Assembly (NCBI GenBank): GCA_902577075.1
Contig: CACGXV010000005.1
Location: forward strand, 1 to 64,000
Length of the DNA stretch: 64,000 nt
Source: an uncultured Pelagibacteraceae bacterium
Lineage (GTDB): Bacteria > Pseudomonadota > Alphaproteobacteria > Pelagibacterales > Pelagibacteraceae
Reading direction: 5' to 3'
The translations under genes were made by a program, and so were the position numbers. Of the stretch, positions 41,337 through 52,801 are shown piece by piece. How positions within the stretch are numbered: position 1 is the first letter of the stretch; every line of letters starts with the position of its first letter. Below the pieces are notes generated by a model that searched no databases, was not told the DNA's origin, and worked only from the letters and a program-made list of their open reading frames with translations.

Positions 41337-42476
41337 TTAACCGTTAAGAAGCTTCAATGCAAATTTAAGTTGATTATCTGTATCTGTATTAAATCTAAAG
41401 TCATCGGATCCTTCAGCTATTTCAATATCGGGTGATACACCAATCTCAGAAATAGACTTACCAGATGGAAGATAATATTTTGATACAGTTAGTCGAATTG
41501 CTCCATCATTTTTTAAAGGTATAATTGATTGAACCGATCCTTTACCATAACTATTTTCACCAATAATAATTGCTCTTTTATGATCCTTTAAAGCTCCTGC
41601 AACTATTTCAGATGCTGAGGCTGATCCATAATTAATTAAAATTACAATTGTGTCACCATTTATTAAATCACCTTTTTTAGCAAAAAATTTTCTACTTTCG
41701 TATTTTTTCTTACTTTTAGTTGAAACGATTTCTCCATCATCTAAAAAAAAATCGGTGATTTTTATTGCTTGAGAAAGTAAACCTCCAGGGTTATTTCTTA
41801 AATCTAAAATATAATTTTTAAGATTTTCGTTTTTTGTGAATTCTTTGATTTTATTTTTAATCTGTTCACTACTATTTTCGTTAAAAGAAGTAAGTCTTAA
41901 ATAGCCAGTTTGGTTATCCAAAATTTCAGATTTAACAGAAGCTACTTTAATTTTTTCCCTGGTTATATTGAAAATTAATGCCTTTCTTTCACCTCTTCTT
42001 CTAACAGTAATTTCTATGTCTGACCCAACTGGCCCTCTCATAATATCAACTGCTTCACTTAAGGATTTTCCTTGTACTTGAATATCGTTAATTTTTACAA
42101 TGTAATCTCCTGCTTTTACACCTGCCTTAGCTGCAGGGGAGTCATCCATTGGGGTTATTACTTTTATAACCCCAGCTTCCATACTCACCTCGATTCCTAA
42201 TCCACCGAATTCTCCACTCGTTTCTGTCTGCATACTCTGATAAGACTCAGGCGTCATATAGGCAGAGTAAGGGTCTAAGGATTGAAGAACACCGTTAATT
42301 GCAGCATCCATAGCCTTGCTTTGATTTACATCATCAACAAATTCTTTATTAATTTTATCTAAAACTTCTGAAAATATATCTATTTTTTTATATATATCAT
42401 CTTCTGATGAATTAACTAAATTAGACAGAAAAAAAAAAAATAAAAAAGAACAAATGTATATCTTGAATAATTTCAT
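41337..42476 (-). CDS. ctpA: carboxy-terminal processing protease CtpA (S41)
   Basis: Periplasmic or membrane-attached serine protease. The 379-residue protein has a signal peptide (~1-22), then LDPYSAYMTPESY, a PDZ domain (~85-170, with GLGIEVSMEAGVIKVI), and the S41 catalytic domain with S287 in YGSASASEIVAGAL and the general-base K312 in SYGKGSVQ, 25 residues apart as in the family. The start overlaps the stop of rsfS by one base. Confidence 0.96.
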   Translation of the reverse strand: MKLFKIYICSFLFFFFLSNLVNSSEDDIYKKIDIFSEVLDKINKEFVDDVNQSKAMDAAINGVLQSLDPYSAYMTPESYQSMQTETSGEFGGLGIEVSMEAGVIKVITPMDDSPAAKAGVKAGDYIVKINDIQVQGKSLSEAVDIMRGPVGSDIEITVRRRGERKALIFNITREKIKVASVKSEILDNQTGYLRLTSFNENSSEQIKNKIKEFTKNENLKNYILDLRNNPGGLLSQAIKITDFFLDDGEIVSTKSKKKYESRKFFAKKGDLINGDTIVILINYGSASASEIVAGALKDHKRAIIIGENSYGKGSVQSIIPLKNDGAIRLTVSKYYLPSGKSISEIGVSPDIEIAEGSDDFRFNTDTDNQLKFALKLLNG

Positions 42477-42826
42477 TATATTATCACCTTTTCTTTAGGT
42501 ATTAATTCAGACCATATTTTTTCTAATTCATAAAATTTTCTTTTTTCAGGATTAAAAATATGAACAATAAGATCTATTCCATCCACAAGTTTCCAATCAC
42601 TACTTTCTCTTCCTTCTATTTTACAATTAGTTACACCATTTTTTTTTAAAAATTCATAGACTTGTTCTGATAAAGCTTGGATGTGTCTTGAAGACGTTCC
42701 ACTGGCGATTATCATTTGATCTGCTATCGATGATTTTCCATCTAAATCTATTGAAACAATGTCCAAGGCTTTGTTTGCATCTAAAAGATTGACTATATCT
42801 TTGTGAATCGAAGAGATTTTATCCAT
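42476..42826 (-). CDS. rsfS: ribosome silencing factor RsfS
   Basis: Binds ribosomal protein L14 and blocks subunit joining when nutrients are scarce. The 116-residue protein has the family core with ADQMIIASGTSSRHIQALSE and CKIEGRESSDWKLVDGIDLIVHIF. It follows nadD, the classic partner in this gene order, after 18 bases, and overlaps ctpA by one base. Confidence 0.95.
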   Translation of the reverse strand: MDKISSIHKDIVNLLDANKALDIVSIDLDGKSSIADQMIIASGTSSRHIQALSEQVYEFLKKNGVTNCKIEGRESSDWKLVDGIDLIVHIFNPEKRKFYELEKIWSELIPKEKVII

Positions 42827-42844
42827 TAATTAAGTAAAAGAGTA

Positions 42845-43390
42845 TCAAATTTTTCTTAATTTAGAAGATGAAATATTGACTTTATTGAATTTTACAAATT
42901 TTAAGCTTTTTTTGCTATACTTTTTAAAGCTCCTAGAACTTAATGATTTAGCCTTATATCTGTCTCTATCAAATACAAGTATATTACAAATAGATGAAAT
43001 TAAATCAGAATTCTTCCATTTGTGAAAATTAATCAAACTATCTGCTCCCATTATAAAAAAAATATCAGTATTTTTATTATTTTTTTTAATATACTTTATT
43101 AGGTCAACCGTTCTATTTGATTTAATTTTATCTTCAAAATATTTTACCTTTATAAATAGATATTTTTTAGTAATTTTTTTTGCAAAATTTATTCTTTTAT
43201 TCAAACTCAAGCTACTTTTATCTTTAAATGGATTTTTTTTGGTAATTGCCCAAATAATCTTATTAATACCAAATTTTTTTTTTGCTTCTCTCGAGATACT
43301 CAAATGACCTTTATGTGCTGGATCAAAGGTTCCTCCAAGAATACCAATTTTTTTTTTATTTTCTTGTTTGTCCAGATCCATATATTTCAT
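42845..43390 (-). CDS. nadD: nicotinate-nucleotide adenylyltransferase NadD
   Basis: Joins ATP and nicotinate mononucleotide in NAD synthesis. The 181-residue protein has the nucleotidyltransferase signature GILGGTFDPAHKGHLSI (with the HxGH-like KGHL) and the C-terminal substrate segment ISSSKLRKI, slightly shortened at the end. The start overlaps the end of proA by 35 bases if the ATG at 43390 is used; an in-frame ATG at 43381 is an alternative. Confidence 0.94.
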   Translation of the reverse strand: MKYMDLDKQENKKKIGILGGTFDPAHKGHLSISREAKKKFGINKIIWAITKKNPFKDKSSLSLNKRINFAKKITKKYLFIKVKYFEDKIKSNRTVDLIKYIKKNNKNTDIFFIMGADSLINFHKWKNSDLISSICNILVFDRDRYKAKSLSSRSFKKYSKKSLKFVKFNKVNISSSKLRKI

Positions 43391-44599
43391 ATTTGTAACT
43401 GACTAACTGGTTAAGTCCCACAGGACCTCTTGGTGGAAGTTTATTTGTTGAAATCCCGACCTCTCCTCCAAAACCAAATTCACCTCCATCAGCATATTGT
43501 GTTGAAGAATTGTGAATAGCTATAGAACTCTTAATATTTTTTATAAAAAATTTTGCAGAAATTTTATTTTTAGTAATTATTGCGTCAGTATGCATTGTTC
43601 CATATTTATTAATATGATTTATTGCATCATTAATATTGTTTACTAATTTTACAGAAATTTTTGCTGATAAATGTTCCTTCGACCAAGTTTTATTATTTGC
43701 TAATTTTGAATTCCCATTAAATAATTTAGAAATTTTCTTATCAGCATAAATATAGCAGCCTCTTTTAGTGAGTTCATTTAATATTTCATTTACATTTTTT
43801 GATTTATTTTTGTGTATTAAGAGTGTTTCGGTAGCTCCACAAATGCTAGTGTTACGTAACTTTGCATTAATTAATATTTTCTTTGCCATTGAAAGATTTG
43901 CATCTTTATCTATATAAGTATGACATATGCCTTCAAGGTGACCAATTACAGGAATAGATGATAAATTTTGTACTTTTTTTACAAGATTTTTCCCACCTCT
44001 TGGAATTATAACATCTATATGTTTTGACATTTTTGACAGCATGTAGTCCACCAGCTTTCTATTTTTATTTTCAATAAACTGAACAAAATTCTTATTTATT
44101 TTGTTTTTTTCTAATGATTTTCTAAAAAGATTTGCCAAAATTTTATTACTAAAATATGCTTCAGAACCTCCTCTTAGTATTACACAGTTTCCAGATTTAA
44201 AACAAAGTGTTGATATGTCCGAGGTAACATTTGGTCTACTTTCATAAATTACTCCAATTATACCAATTGGAATTGATACTTTTTTTAGTTTTAAGCCGTT
44301 AGGTCTTTTCCAGATTTCTAAATCAACGTCAATTGGATCCTTAAATTTTGAGATAGTTTTTATTGATTTAATAATTGACTCTATTTTTTCATTATTAAGA
44401 GCAAGTCTTTTAATTAAGTTTTCTCTAATTTTTTTTGATTTAGCAATTTTTATATCTTTTGCATTTTCTGCTAAAATCTTATTTCGGTTTTTTGAAATAA
44501 GCTGAATATAATAATTTAATACCTTATTTTTTTTTTTATTACTTATTTTATTTTGAAAAGCAATTTTTGCATTTGCACCAATTTTTTTTAAAATTTTAC

Positions 44600-44603
<4 letters not shown>
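43356..44603 (-). CDS. proA: gamma-glutamyl phosphate reductase ProA
   Basis: NADPH-dependent second step of proline synthesis. The 415-residue aldehyde-dehydrogenase-fold protein has the IPIGIIGVIYESRPNVTSD block, LRGGSEAYFSN, the catalytic cysteine in NTSICGATETLLI, and the closing GEFGFGGEVGISTNKLPPRG. It overlaps the end of proB by four bases, so the two proline enzymes are coupled. Confidence 0.97.
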
Positions 44604-46694
<2,091 letters not shown>

Positions 46695-46710
46695 TTAAAT
46701 TAGCTGTTTA

Positions 46711-46965
46711 CTAATTTGGCTTTACTGATACGTAAGTTCTATCTGACTTGCTTTTTTTAAAAATTACTTTTCCTTTAACAACAGAGAAAATTGAATGGTC
46801 TTTACCCATTCCAACATTTTCTCCAGGAAATATTTTAGTACCTCTTTGTCTAACAATAATATTGCCAGGAACAACTAGTTGACCACCGTATTTTTTAACT
46901 CCCAATCTTCGACCAGCACTATCTCTTCCGTTCCTTGATGATCCACCTGCTTTTTTTGTTGCCAT
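46711..46965 (-). CDS. rpmA: 50S ribosomal protein L27
   Basis: The 84-residue protein begins with the canonical [20 protein letters not shown] and has [24 protein letters not shown]. No N-terminal extension of the kind that needs cleavage in Firmicutes is present. It lies 11 bases after rplU. Confidence 0.98.
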   Translation of the reverse strand: MATKKAGGSSRNGRDSAGRRLGVKKYGGQLVVPGNIIVRQRGTKIFPGENVGMGKDHSIFSVVKGKVIFKKSKSDRTYVSVKPN

Positions 46966-46976
46966 AAATTACCTAC

Positions 46977-47387
46977 TTATTTTGAAGCCTCAATTTTTTG
47001 TTTTTTAGCCTCTTTAACTGCAATTTCTTTTTTTTTCATTTTTTCAGCCTCTGATAGCACTTTTCCATCTTTTGAAAAAATTTTATTAATTCTTATTAAA
47101 GAGAATTGTTGTCTATGTCCATTCTTTCGTCTGGAATTTTTTCTTCTTCTTTTTTTGAAAATTAAAACCGTTCTTTCTTTACCATTTTTTAATAGTTCTG
47201 CCTCAACTTTAGCCCCATTTACTGTTGGTTCACCTAGCTCAATATTTTTATTATCTCCATAAGCTAAAATTTCTTTAAATTCTACTTTTGTATCTGGATT
47301 AGAATCTTGCAATTTTTCAATTTTAATAATCTCTCCAGCCGATACCTTGTACTGTTTTCCACCTGTTTGTATAACTGCGTATGACAT
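46977..47387 (-). CDS. rplU: 50S ribosomal protein L21
   Basis: The 136-residue protein starts MSYAVIQTGGKQYKV. It has the basic KKRRRKNSRRKNGHRQ segment and a C-terminal extension (~33 residues, Lys/Glu/Ala rich) beyond the usual ~103 residues, as seen in several alphaproteobacteria. It is the first gene of a nine-gene minus-strand run. A good promoter lies just upstream and AGGAT precedes the ATG as ribosome site. Confidence 0.97.
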   Translation of the reverse strand: MSYAVIQTGGKQYKVSAGEIIKIEKLQDSNPDTKVEFKEILAYGDNKNIELGEPTVNGAKVEAELLKNGKERTVLIFKKRRRKNSRRKNGHRQQFSLIRINKIFSKDGKVLSEAEKMKKKEIAVKEAKKQKIEASK

Positions 47388-47414
47388 TAATAATCCTAAT
47401 TTTTAATTATCAGC

Positions 47415-47442
47415 AATATAGTCAGGGCCTTATTTTAGTCAA
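47415..47442 (-). promoter_or_regulatory. promoter of the rplU-rpmA-obgE operon
   Basis: On the minus strand, TTGACT (47442-47437) is followed after 16 bases by TATATT (47420-47415), a near-consensus sigma-70 pair. Transcription would start near 47408, about 20 bases before the rplU ATG. It lies between the gloB stop and rplU. Confidence 0.7.
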
Positions 47443-47452
47443 GCTGAATAAG

Positions 47453-48172
47453 CTAGAAATTATCCTTTAAATCTCTCAATTTTGAAAAGTTTTCAACATT
47501 TTTTGATCTTAAAAAAATATTAGTTTGTAGCTCTTCTTCAAGTGTTGTTGGAATAGTTGGTTGACCTTTGGCCAGTTGATTTTTTATAAACTCAATTTTT
47601 GAGATTAAAGCTCTATTTTCTGAATCGTACTTTAAACAGAAATCTGAATTTTTTAATGTGTATTCATGTCCACAATAAATTTCTGTCTTCGATGGTAAAT
47701 TTTTTAATAATTGAAGAGAATTAAACATTTGCTCATGAGTTCCTTCAAATACTCTTCCACAACCTAAAGAAAATAATGTATCCCCAGAAAATAGTACATT
47801 TTCTCTAAAAAAATAAAAACATATGTGGCCTAAAGTATGTCCTGGAATATGAAAAACCTTTGCTTCAAATATACCATCTTTCCAAATTTCATTATTTTTT
47901 AAACAAATATCTATTTCAGGAATCCTATGTTTGTCTTCATCAAACCCTATTACTTTGGCATTGTATAATTTTTTAAGTTCTTTATTTCCTCCTACATGAT
48001 CATAGTGATGATGAGTATTCATTATAAATTTTAATTTTAAATTAAGACTTTCAATTTTATTTATAATAGGTTTTGACTCACTAGGGTCCACAACAATAGT
48101 GGACTTAGTAACTTCATCAATTAATAAATATGAAAAATTATCTTTTAAACATTTTATAATTTCTATTTTCAT
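47453..48172 (-). CDS. gloB: hydroxyacylglutathione hydrolase (glyoxalase II)
   Basis: Metallo-beta-lactamase-fold thioesterase that hydrolyses lactoylglutathione. The 239-residue protein has the metal motif THHHYDHVGG near residues 53-62, HIPGHTLGHICFYF, the FSGDTLFSLGCGR block, and GHEYTLKN in the C-terminal part, all typical of GloB. It lies one base after metW. Confidence 0.94.
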   Translation of the reverse strand: MKIEIIKCLKDNFSYLLIDEVTKSTIVVDPSESKPIINKIESLNLKLKFIMNTHHHYDHVGGNKELKKLYNAKVIGFDEDKHRIPEIDICLKNNEIWKDGIFEAKVFHIPGHTLGHICFYFFRENVLFSGDTLFSLGCGRVFEGTHEQMFNSLQLLKNLPSKTEIYCGHEYTLKNSDFCLKYDSENRALISKIEFIKNQLAKGQPTIPTTLEEELQTNIFLRSKNVENFSKLRDLKDNF

Positions 48173-48173
48173 T

Positions 48174-48770
48174 TTACTTTTCTAATAAAAATATACCTAA
48201 CTCAGATATTAGGTTTTTATATTTTAAATTTGAACGTGTGATATCTGATATTGTTTGTCCATTTAATGAAATTGTTTTAAAAATATTTATCCCTCTATTG
48301 TTGCAAAAATTATAAAAATCTAGAATTGTACACATATGTAGGTTTGGGGTATCATACCATTGATAAGGTAAATTCTTTGTAACTGGCATTTCTCCTTTAA
48401 ATAGTAAATCTAATCTAACTCTCCAATGTCCAAAATTTGGAATTGTAACAATTACTTTTTTTCCTACTCGTAATAAATTTTCAATTACTTTTTCTGGACT
48501 CATAAATGCTTGAAGCGTTTGACTCAATATTACATAATCAAATGATAAATCTGGAAATTGTTTTAAATCATTTTCAGCATCGCCTTCAATAACTGCTAGA
48601 CCTTTAGATAAACATTTTTTTACTTTTTCTTTAGAAATTTCAAGTCCCCTAATATCTACTACTTTATTTTTTGATAGAAATTCCATTAAAATTCCATCAC
48701 CACATCCAACATCTAAGACTCTTGATTTCTCCTCAATAAACTTAGATATAACTTTAAATTCTTCTTTCAT
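48174..48770 (-). CDS. metW: methionine biosynthesis protein MetW
   Basis: SAM-methyltransferase-fold protein that acts with MetX in homoserine acylation. The 198-residue protein has [15 protein letters not shown] (SAM loop), [13 protein letters not shown], and the MetW signature [19 protein letters not shown]. The start overlaps the end of metX by 17 bases, the standard alphaproteobacterial pair. Confidence 0.95.
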   Translation of the reverse strand: MKEEFKVISKFIEEKSRVLDVGCGDGILMEFLSKNKVVDIRGLEISKEKVKKCLSKGLAVIEGDAENDLKQFPDLSFDYVILSQTLQAFMSPEKVIENLLRVGKKVIVTIPNFGHWRVRLDLLFKGEMPVTKNLPYQWYDTPNLHMCTILDFYNFCNNRGINIFKTISLNGQTISDITRSNLKYKNLISELGIFLLEK

Positions 48771-49887
48771 TAATATTAGAATAAGTTGTGTTTAAATAAT
48801 TTTTTATAGTGCTTAAAAAATCTGGAACGTTTAGCAAAAAGGAATCATGACCTTTATCAGTTTTAATTTCAACAAAACCAACATCAGCACCTATCGCATT
48901 AAGTGCTATTACAATATCCTTATTCTCAGATGTTGGGTATAACCAATCAGAAGTAAAGGAGATAATAAAAAATTTTGTTTTGGTATTTTTAAATGCTTTA
49001 GAAAGGTTTCCACCAAATTGTTTAGTTAAATCAAAATAATCCATCGCTCTTGTTATATACAAATAACTATTTGCATCAAATCTATCTACAAATACAGAGC
49101 CTTGATATCTCAAATAACTTTCAATTTGAAAGTCGGCATCAAATCCAAATTTTAAATCAGACCTTTCTTGAAGATTTCTTCCAAACTTTTCTTGTAAACC
49201 TTGTTTTGATAAATAAGTGATATGGGCAGCCATCCTAGCAACAGCTAAGCCTTTATCAGGATTTGTTAATTTCTCATTATACAATCCCTCTTTCCAATTG
49301 CTATCAGACATTATTGCCTGTCTTCCAAGTTCATTAAAAGCAATATTTTGAGCTGAATGACTAGCTGTACAAGCAATTGGTAAAGCTACTTTAGCTTTAT
49401 TTGGAAAATTTGATACAAACTGTAAAACTTGCATCCCACCCATTGAACCGCCAGCAACTGCAAATAATTTTTCTATTTTAAAATGATCTAATAAGTTGTA
49501 TTGAGCATTAACCATATCATTAATTGTAATAACCGGAAAATTTGTACCTAAAGGTTTATTAGTCAAGGGATCAATAGATCCTGGTCCATAAGATCCCATA
49601 CAACCACCAATGACATTTGCACAGATAATAAAAAATTTATCAGTATCGAATGGCTTTCCTGGACCAACCGCATAATTCCACCAACCCTCTTTATTTGTTA
49701 CAGGATTTATGCCTGAAGCATACTGATCGCCTGTTAATGCATGAAAAATTAATATAGCATTATCTTTATTTTCGTTAAGATTTCCATAAGTCTCATAGGC
49801 TAGAGGGAAGTTTGATATTTCCTTTCCACAATCAAGCTTTAGAGCTTTCTTAATAAGCACACTATTTAATTTATTCAAGTTACTCAT
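48754..49887 (-). CDS. metX: homoserine O-acyltransferase MetX
   Basis: Acyl transfer from acetyl- or succinyl-CoA to homoserine, the committed step to methionine. The 377-residue alpha/beta hydrolase has [24 protein letters not shown], the nucleophile elbow [10 protein letters not shown] near residue 147, and the late GHDSFLL with the catalytic histidine. Which acyl donor is used cannot be read safely; in alphaproteobacteria with metW, succinyl-CoA is common. A SAM-II riboswitch precedes it, so it should be switched off when SAM is plentiful. Confidence 0.96.
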   Translation of the reverse strand: MSNLNKLNSVLIKKALKLDCGKEISNFPLAYETYGNLNENKDNAILIFHALTGDQYASGINPVTNKEGWWNYAVGPGKPFDTDKFFIICANVIGGCMGSYGPGSIDPLTNKPLGTNFPVITINDMVNAQYNLLDHFKIEKLFAVAGGSMGGMQVLQFVSNFPNKAKVALPIACTASHSAQNIAFNELGRQAIMSDSNWKEGLYNEKLTNPDKGLAVARMAAHITYLSKQGLQEKFGRNLQERSDLKFGFDADFQIESYLRYQGSVFVDRFDANSYLYITRAMDYFDLTKQFGGNLSKAFKNTKTKFFIISFTSDWLYPTSENKDIVIALNAIGADVGFVEIKTDKGHDSFLLNVPDFLSTIKNYLNTTYSNINERRI

Positions 49888-49919
49888 AAATTTTTGCTGA
49901 AGTGAATTGTGAGGTAAAA

Positions 49920-49972
49920 AACTTATTTAGCAGGTTTTTTAACGCGCTCGCAATTCAGTTAAATCAGCGCAA
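49920..49972 (-). promoter_or_regulatory. SAM-II riboswitch controlling metX
   Basis: On the minus strand the sequence from about 49970 to 49921 matches the SAM-II (metA motif) consensus as I remember it: GCGCTGATTTAAC, then AATTGCGAGCGCGTTAAAA, then CTGCTAAATAAG. The P1 stem is GCGCT with AGCGC (GCGCTGATTTAAC against GCGAGCGCG), and the 3' GCTAAA segment forms the pseudoknot. The ATG of metX lies 33 bases beyond. SAM-II elements precede metX/metA genes in alphaproteobacteria and repress when bound to SAM. Confidence 0.9.
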
Positions 49973-49978
49973 AAAGCT

Positions 49979-50005
49979 TTTATAAGATACATTTTTAGTT
50001 GTCAA
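49979..50005 (-). promoter_or_regulatory. promoter of metX-metW
   Basis: On the minus strand TTGACA (50005-50000) is followed after 15 bases by TATAAA (49984-49979). The start would lie near 49972, exactly where the SAM-II aptamer begins, which supports both calls. The spacer is shorter than the ideal 17. Confidence 0.6.
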
Positions 50006-50068
50006 TTTTTTTTGAATTATTGATTGTATTATTTAATTATCCGACTATTTATTAATAAAAATTAGCAC

Positions 50069-51154
50069 ATGAATACTCCAACATTTAGAAAAATCAAATT
50101 AGAGGCTTACAAACCAGGAAAATCGTTTTTAAATAAAAAAAAAAATATAATTAAATTATCGGCAAATGAGTCTGCTTTAGGCATGAGTAAAAATGCTTTT
50201 AAAGTATTAAAAAAATTTAGAGGAGATATATCAAAATATCCAGATGGAAAGTTTAAAGAGTTAACATCAATAATTTCAAAAAAATATGATTGTAAACAAA
50301 ATCAAGTCATATGTGGATCTGGGTCTGATGAAATTATTCAAATGTTGTGTCAATTGTTTTTGAATAAAGGAGATGAGGTAGTAGTCCCAGAATTTAGTTT
50401 TTTAATGTATAGAATTTACTCAAAAATAGTAGGTGCAAAAGTTGTGTTTTCTAAAGAAAAAAATTTTAAGGTATCTAATGATGAAATTTTAAAAAAAATA
50501 ACCAAGAGAACTAAAATTGTATTTATAGCAAATCCAAATAATCCTACAGGAACATATATTTCTAAGAACCAGTTATTAGATTTAAGAAAGCGTTTAAATA
50601 AAAAAATTTTACTAGTAGTTGATGATGCATATTTTGAATATATGTTGAATGAAGATTACAAATCAGGTTTAGAACTTTTTAAAAATAAAAATAATGTGTT
50701 TATATTGAGAACATTTTCTAAAATTTATGGTCTAGCTTCTTTAAGAGTAGGTTGGGGTTATGGAAGTAAAAAAATTGTAGATGCTTTATACAAAATTAAA
50801 CCACCATTTAATGTTAATAAGATAGCACAGGAATGTGCAGTTGAGTCTCTTAAAGATAAAAGTTTTATAAAAAAATCTGTAAAACATAATTTATATTGGG
50901 CTAAAATAATACAAAAAGAGATGAATTCGTACAATATACAGACAAATGAAATTGGACCAAATTTTTTTCTTTTAGATTTTAAAAGTTGTAGATTAAGCTC
51001 AAATTTTGTTGAGAGAAATCTTGAGAGATCAGGAATAATTCTTAGGGAGATGAATTCGTACGGTATTAAAAATTGTCTAAGGCTTACAATTGGAAATGTG
51101 AAAGAAAATATACTTTTAATTAAACAGATGAAAAAAATTTTTAAAAATGTTTAA
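50069..51154 (+). CDS. hisC: histidinol-phosphate / aromatic aminotransferase HisC
   Basis: PLP-dependent aminotransferase of 361 residues. It has the N-terminal IKLSANESALGMS, ANPNNPTGTY, DDAYFEY, and the PLP lysine K218 in TFSKIYGLASLRVGWG. It is followed by a prephenate/arogenate dehydrogenase gene, so besides histidinol phosphate it may serve tyrosine and phenylalanine synthesis, as suggested for hisC-tyrA pairs in alphaproteobacteria. It is divergent from metX and outside any his operon. Confidence 0.92.
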   Translation: MNTPTFRKIKLEAYKPGKSFLNKKKNIIKLSANESALGMSKNAFKVLKKFRGDISKYPDGKFKELTSIISKKYDCKQNQVICGSGSDEIIQMLCQLFLNKGDEVVVPEFSFLMYRIYSKIVGAKVVFSKEKNFKVSNDEILKKITKRTKIVFIANPNNPTGTYISKNQLLDLRKRLNKKILLVVDDAYFEYMLNEDYKSGLELFKNKNNVFILRTFSKIYGLASLRVGWGYGSKKIVDALYKIKPPFNVNKIAQECAVESLKDKSFIKKSVKHNLYWAKIIQKEMNSYNIQTNEIGPNFFLLDFKSCRLSSNFVERNLERSGIILREMNSYGIKNCLRLTIGNVKENILLIKQMKKIFKNV

Positions 51155-52046
51155 AAATATGTTGATCGTTGGTTGTGGATTAATTGGATCTTCAATTTTA
51201 AGAGCATCTTTAAATAAAAAAACTTCTAAAAACTTTTTCGTTTATGAAAAATTAAAAAAAAATATTAGAGAAATTAAAAAAATAAATAAAAAAATAATCA
51301 TTTTAAAAAAACTTGATAACAAAATTTCAGATATGGATTTTGTTATAATTGCTACTCCAATGAGTCAGTATGAAAAAGTTATCCCTCGCTTAAATAAGTA
51401 TTTAAGTAAAAAGTCTTTAATTACTGATGTAGGCTCTACAAAGCAAAATATTAGTAAATTAAAAAAAAATAGCCTGTCAAAGTCGCTTGATTGGATTATG
51501 AGTCACCCAATATCTGGATCAGAGGTAAGTGGACCAAAGTATGGAAGTAAAAGTTTATTTGTTAATAAATGGTGCATAATTTTTAGTGACAAAAACAAAA
51601 TAAAACAAAAGAAATTGGTTAATTTTTGGAAAAAAATTGGTTCTAAAGTAATAATTATGGATGAGAAAGTTCACGATAAGATATTTTCTATTACAAGTCA
51701 TTTACCTCACTTAATAGCTTACAATTTAATAAAGACCGCTCAAGATTTTCAAAAGAATCAAAAAAAAGATGTAATTAAATTTAGTGCGGGAGGGTTAAGA
51801 GATTTTTCAAGAATTGCTGCTTCAAACGAAATAATGTGGAGAGACATTTTTTTTAATAACAAAAATAATATTGTAAGTGCAATTAACTTATTTATCAAAA
51901 ATTTAAAATCATTTAAAAAAAATATTGAGAATTTAGATGATAAAACTTTAAGAAAAAAATTGGTTAATTCAAAGAAAGTAAGACAGCAAATATTGAATTT
52001 AAAACAAGATATAGCTAAACCAGATTTTGGAAGAGATCAAAACTAA
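51147..52046 (+). CDS. tyrA: prephenate/arogenate (cyclohexadienyl) dehydrogenase
   Basis: NAD(P)-dependent oxidative decarboxylation in tyrosine synthesis. The 299-residue protein has the nucleotide loop IVGCGLIGSSILRA, FVIIATPMSQY, ITDVGSTKQNI, and the substrate block MSHPISGSEVSGP, then TSHLPHLIAYNL. It overlaps hisC by 8 bases if the ATG at 51147 is used; the ATG at 51159 is an equally possible start. There is no chorismate mutase or ACT domain. Confidence 0.94.
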   Translation: MFKNMLIVGCGLIGSSILRASLNKKTSKNFFVYEKLKKNIREIKKINKKIIILKKLDNKISDMDFVIIATPMSQYEKVIPRLNKYLSKKSLITDVGSTKQNISKLKKNSLSKSLDWIMSHPISGSEVSGPKYGSKSLFVNKWCIIFSDKNKIKQKKLVNFWKKIGSKVIIMDEKVHDKIFSITSHLPHLIAYNLIKTAQDFQKNQKKDVIKFSAGGLRDFSRIAASNEIMWRDIFFNNKNNIVSAINLFIKNLKSFKKNIENLDDKTLRKKLVNSKKVRQQILNLKQDIAKPDFGRDQN

Positions 52047-52801
52047 ATTGATATAATTTTAATCACTTTTAACTTAGCAGTTTTTTCAATTAATTTAATG
52101 GTTTTTATTATTGGCATTATTAATACTTTCTTTCTCGGACCGTATGCATGAATTAATTCTCTTTTATTTAAACAAATGGCAACATGTCCTTTCCAAAAAA
52201 TAATATCTCCTTTTTTAAATAATTTTTTATTATTTACACCTTTTTTGATTTTAACTTGATCTTTTGTGTCCCTTGGAAAAAATTTATTATTATATTTATA
52301 AAAAATTTGAAGTAATGCTGAACAATCAATACCATCAAAAGTTTTACCACCCCATTTATATTTAATTTCCAAAAAATATTTAAATATTTTACTAAAATTA
52401 TAATCTTTTTTATTAATTATTTCTAATTCATTAAATTTAACCCATTTGTTTTTTTCAAACATTACAAAATTATTATCTTTTTTTAATATCTGAATTTCAG
52501 ACGAAAATGGAAGGTATTTTTTTGTTAAGTACTTATTATTATTTTTTGGTTTATAATAAATTTTTGATTTTAATATATTAACCTTGTGAGTTTTTTCTAA
52601 AAATTTATTAAATTTCTCGTTCTTAATGAAACCTATATAATTATCGAAATCAGTTTTAATTTTTAGAAAATCTTTCTTTCTTCCTATTATACTAAATTTT
52701 TCACCGTATAATATTTGAGTGCTTATATTCGATTTCTTTGAGGCAAGCTCATAAACATTCAAAGAATTACTTTTACAAAAAAAGGTATTATTTTTCACCA
52801 A
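52043..52801 (-). CDS. NlpC/P60 family cysteine peptidase
   Basis: Probable cell-wall peptidase of 252 residues. The C-terminal half is the NlpC/P60 domain: YKWGGKTFDGIDCSALLQ with the nucleophile C160, KGDIIFWKGHVAICLN with H206, then LIHAYGP. The N-terminal ~130 residues look like one or two SH3b-type beta domains. No signal peptide is visible, so it may act in the cytoplasm on imported muropeptides. That fits its neighbour, an AmpG-like permease with which it overlaps by 14 bases at the annotated ends. It also overlaps the end of tyrA by four bases. Confidence 0.9.
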   Translation of the reverse strand: MVKNNTFFCKSNSLNVYELASKKSNISTQILYGEKFSIIGRKKDFLKIKTDFDNYIGFIKNEKFNKFLEKTHKVNILKSKIYYKPKNNNKYLTKKYLPFSSEIQILKKDNNFVMFEKNKWVKFNELEIINKKDYNFSKIFKYFLEIKYKWGGKTFDGIDCSALLQIFYKYNNKFFPRDTKDQVKIKKGVNNKKLFKKGDIIFWKGHVAICLNKRELIHAYGPRKKVLIMPIIKTIKLIEKTAKLKVIKIISI

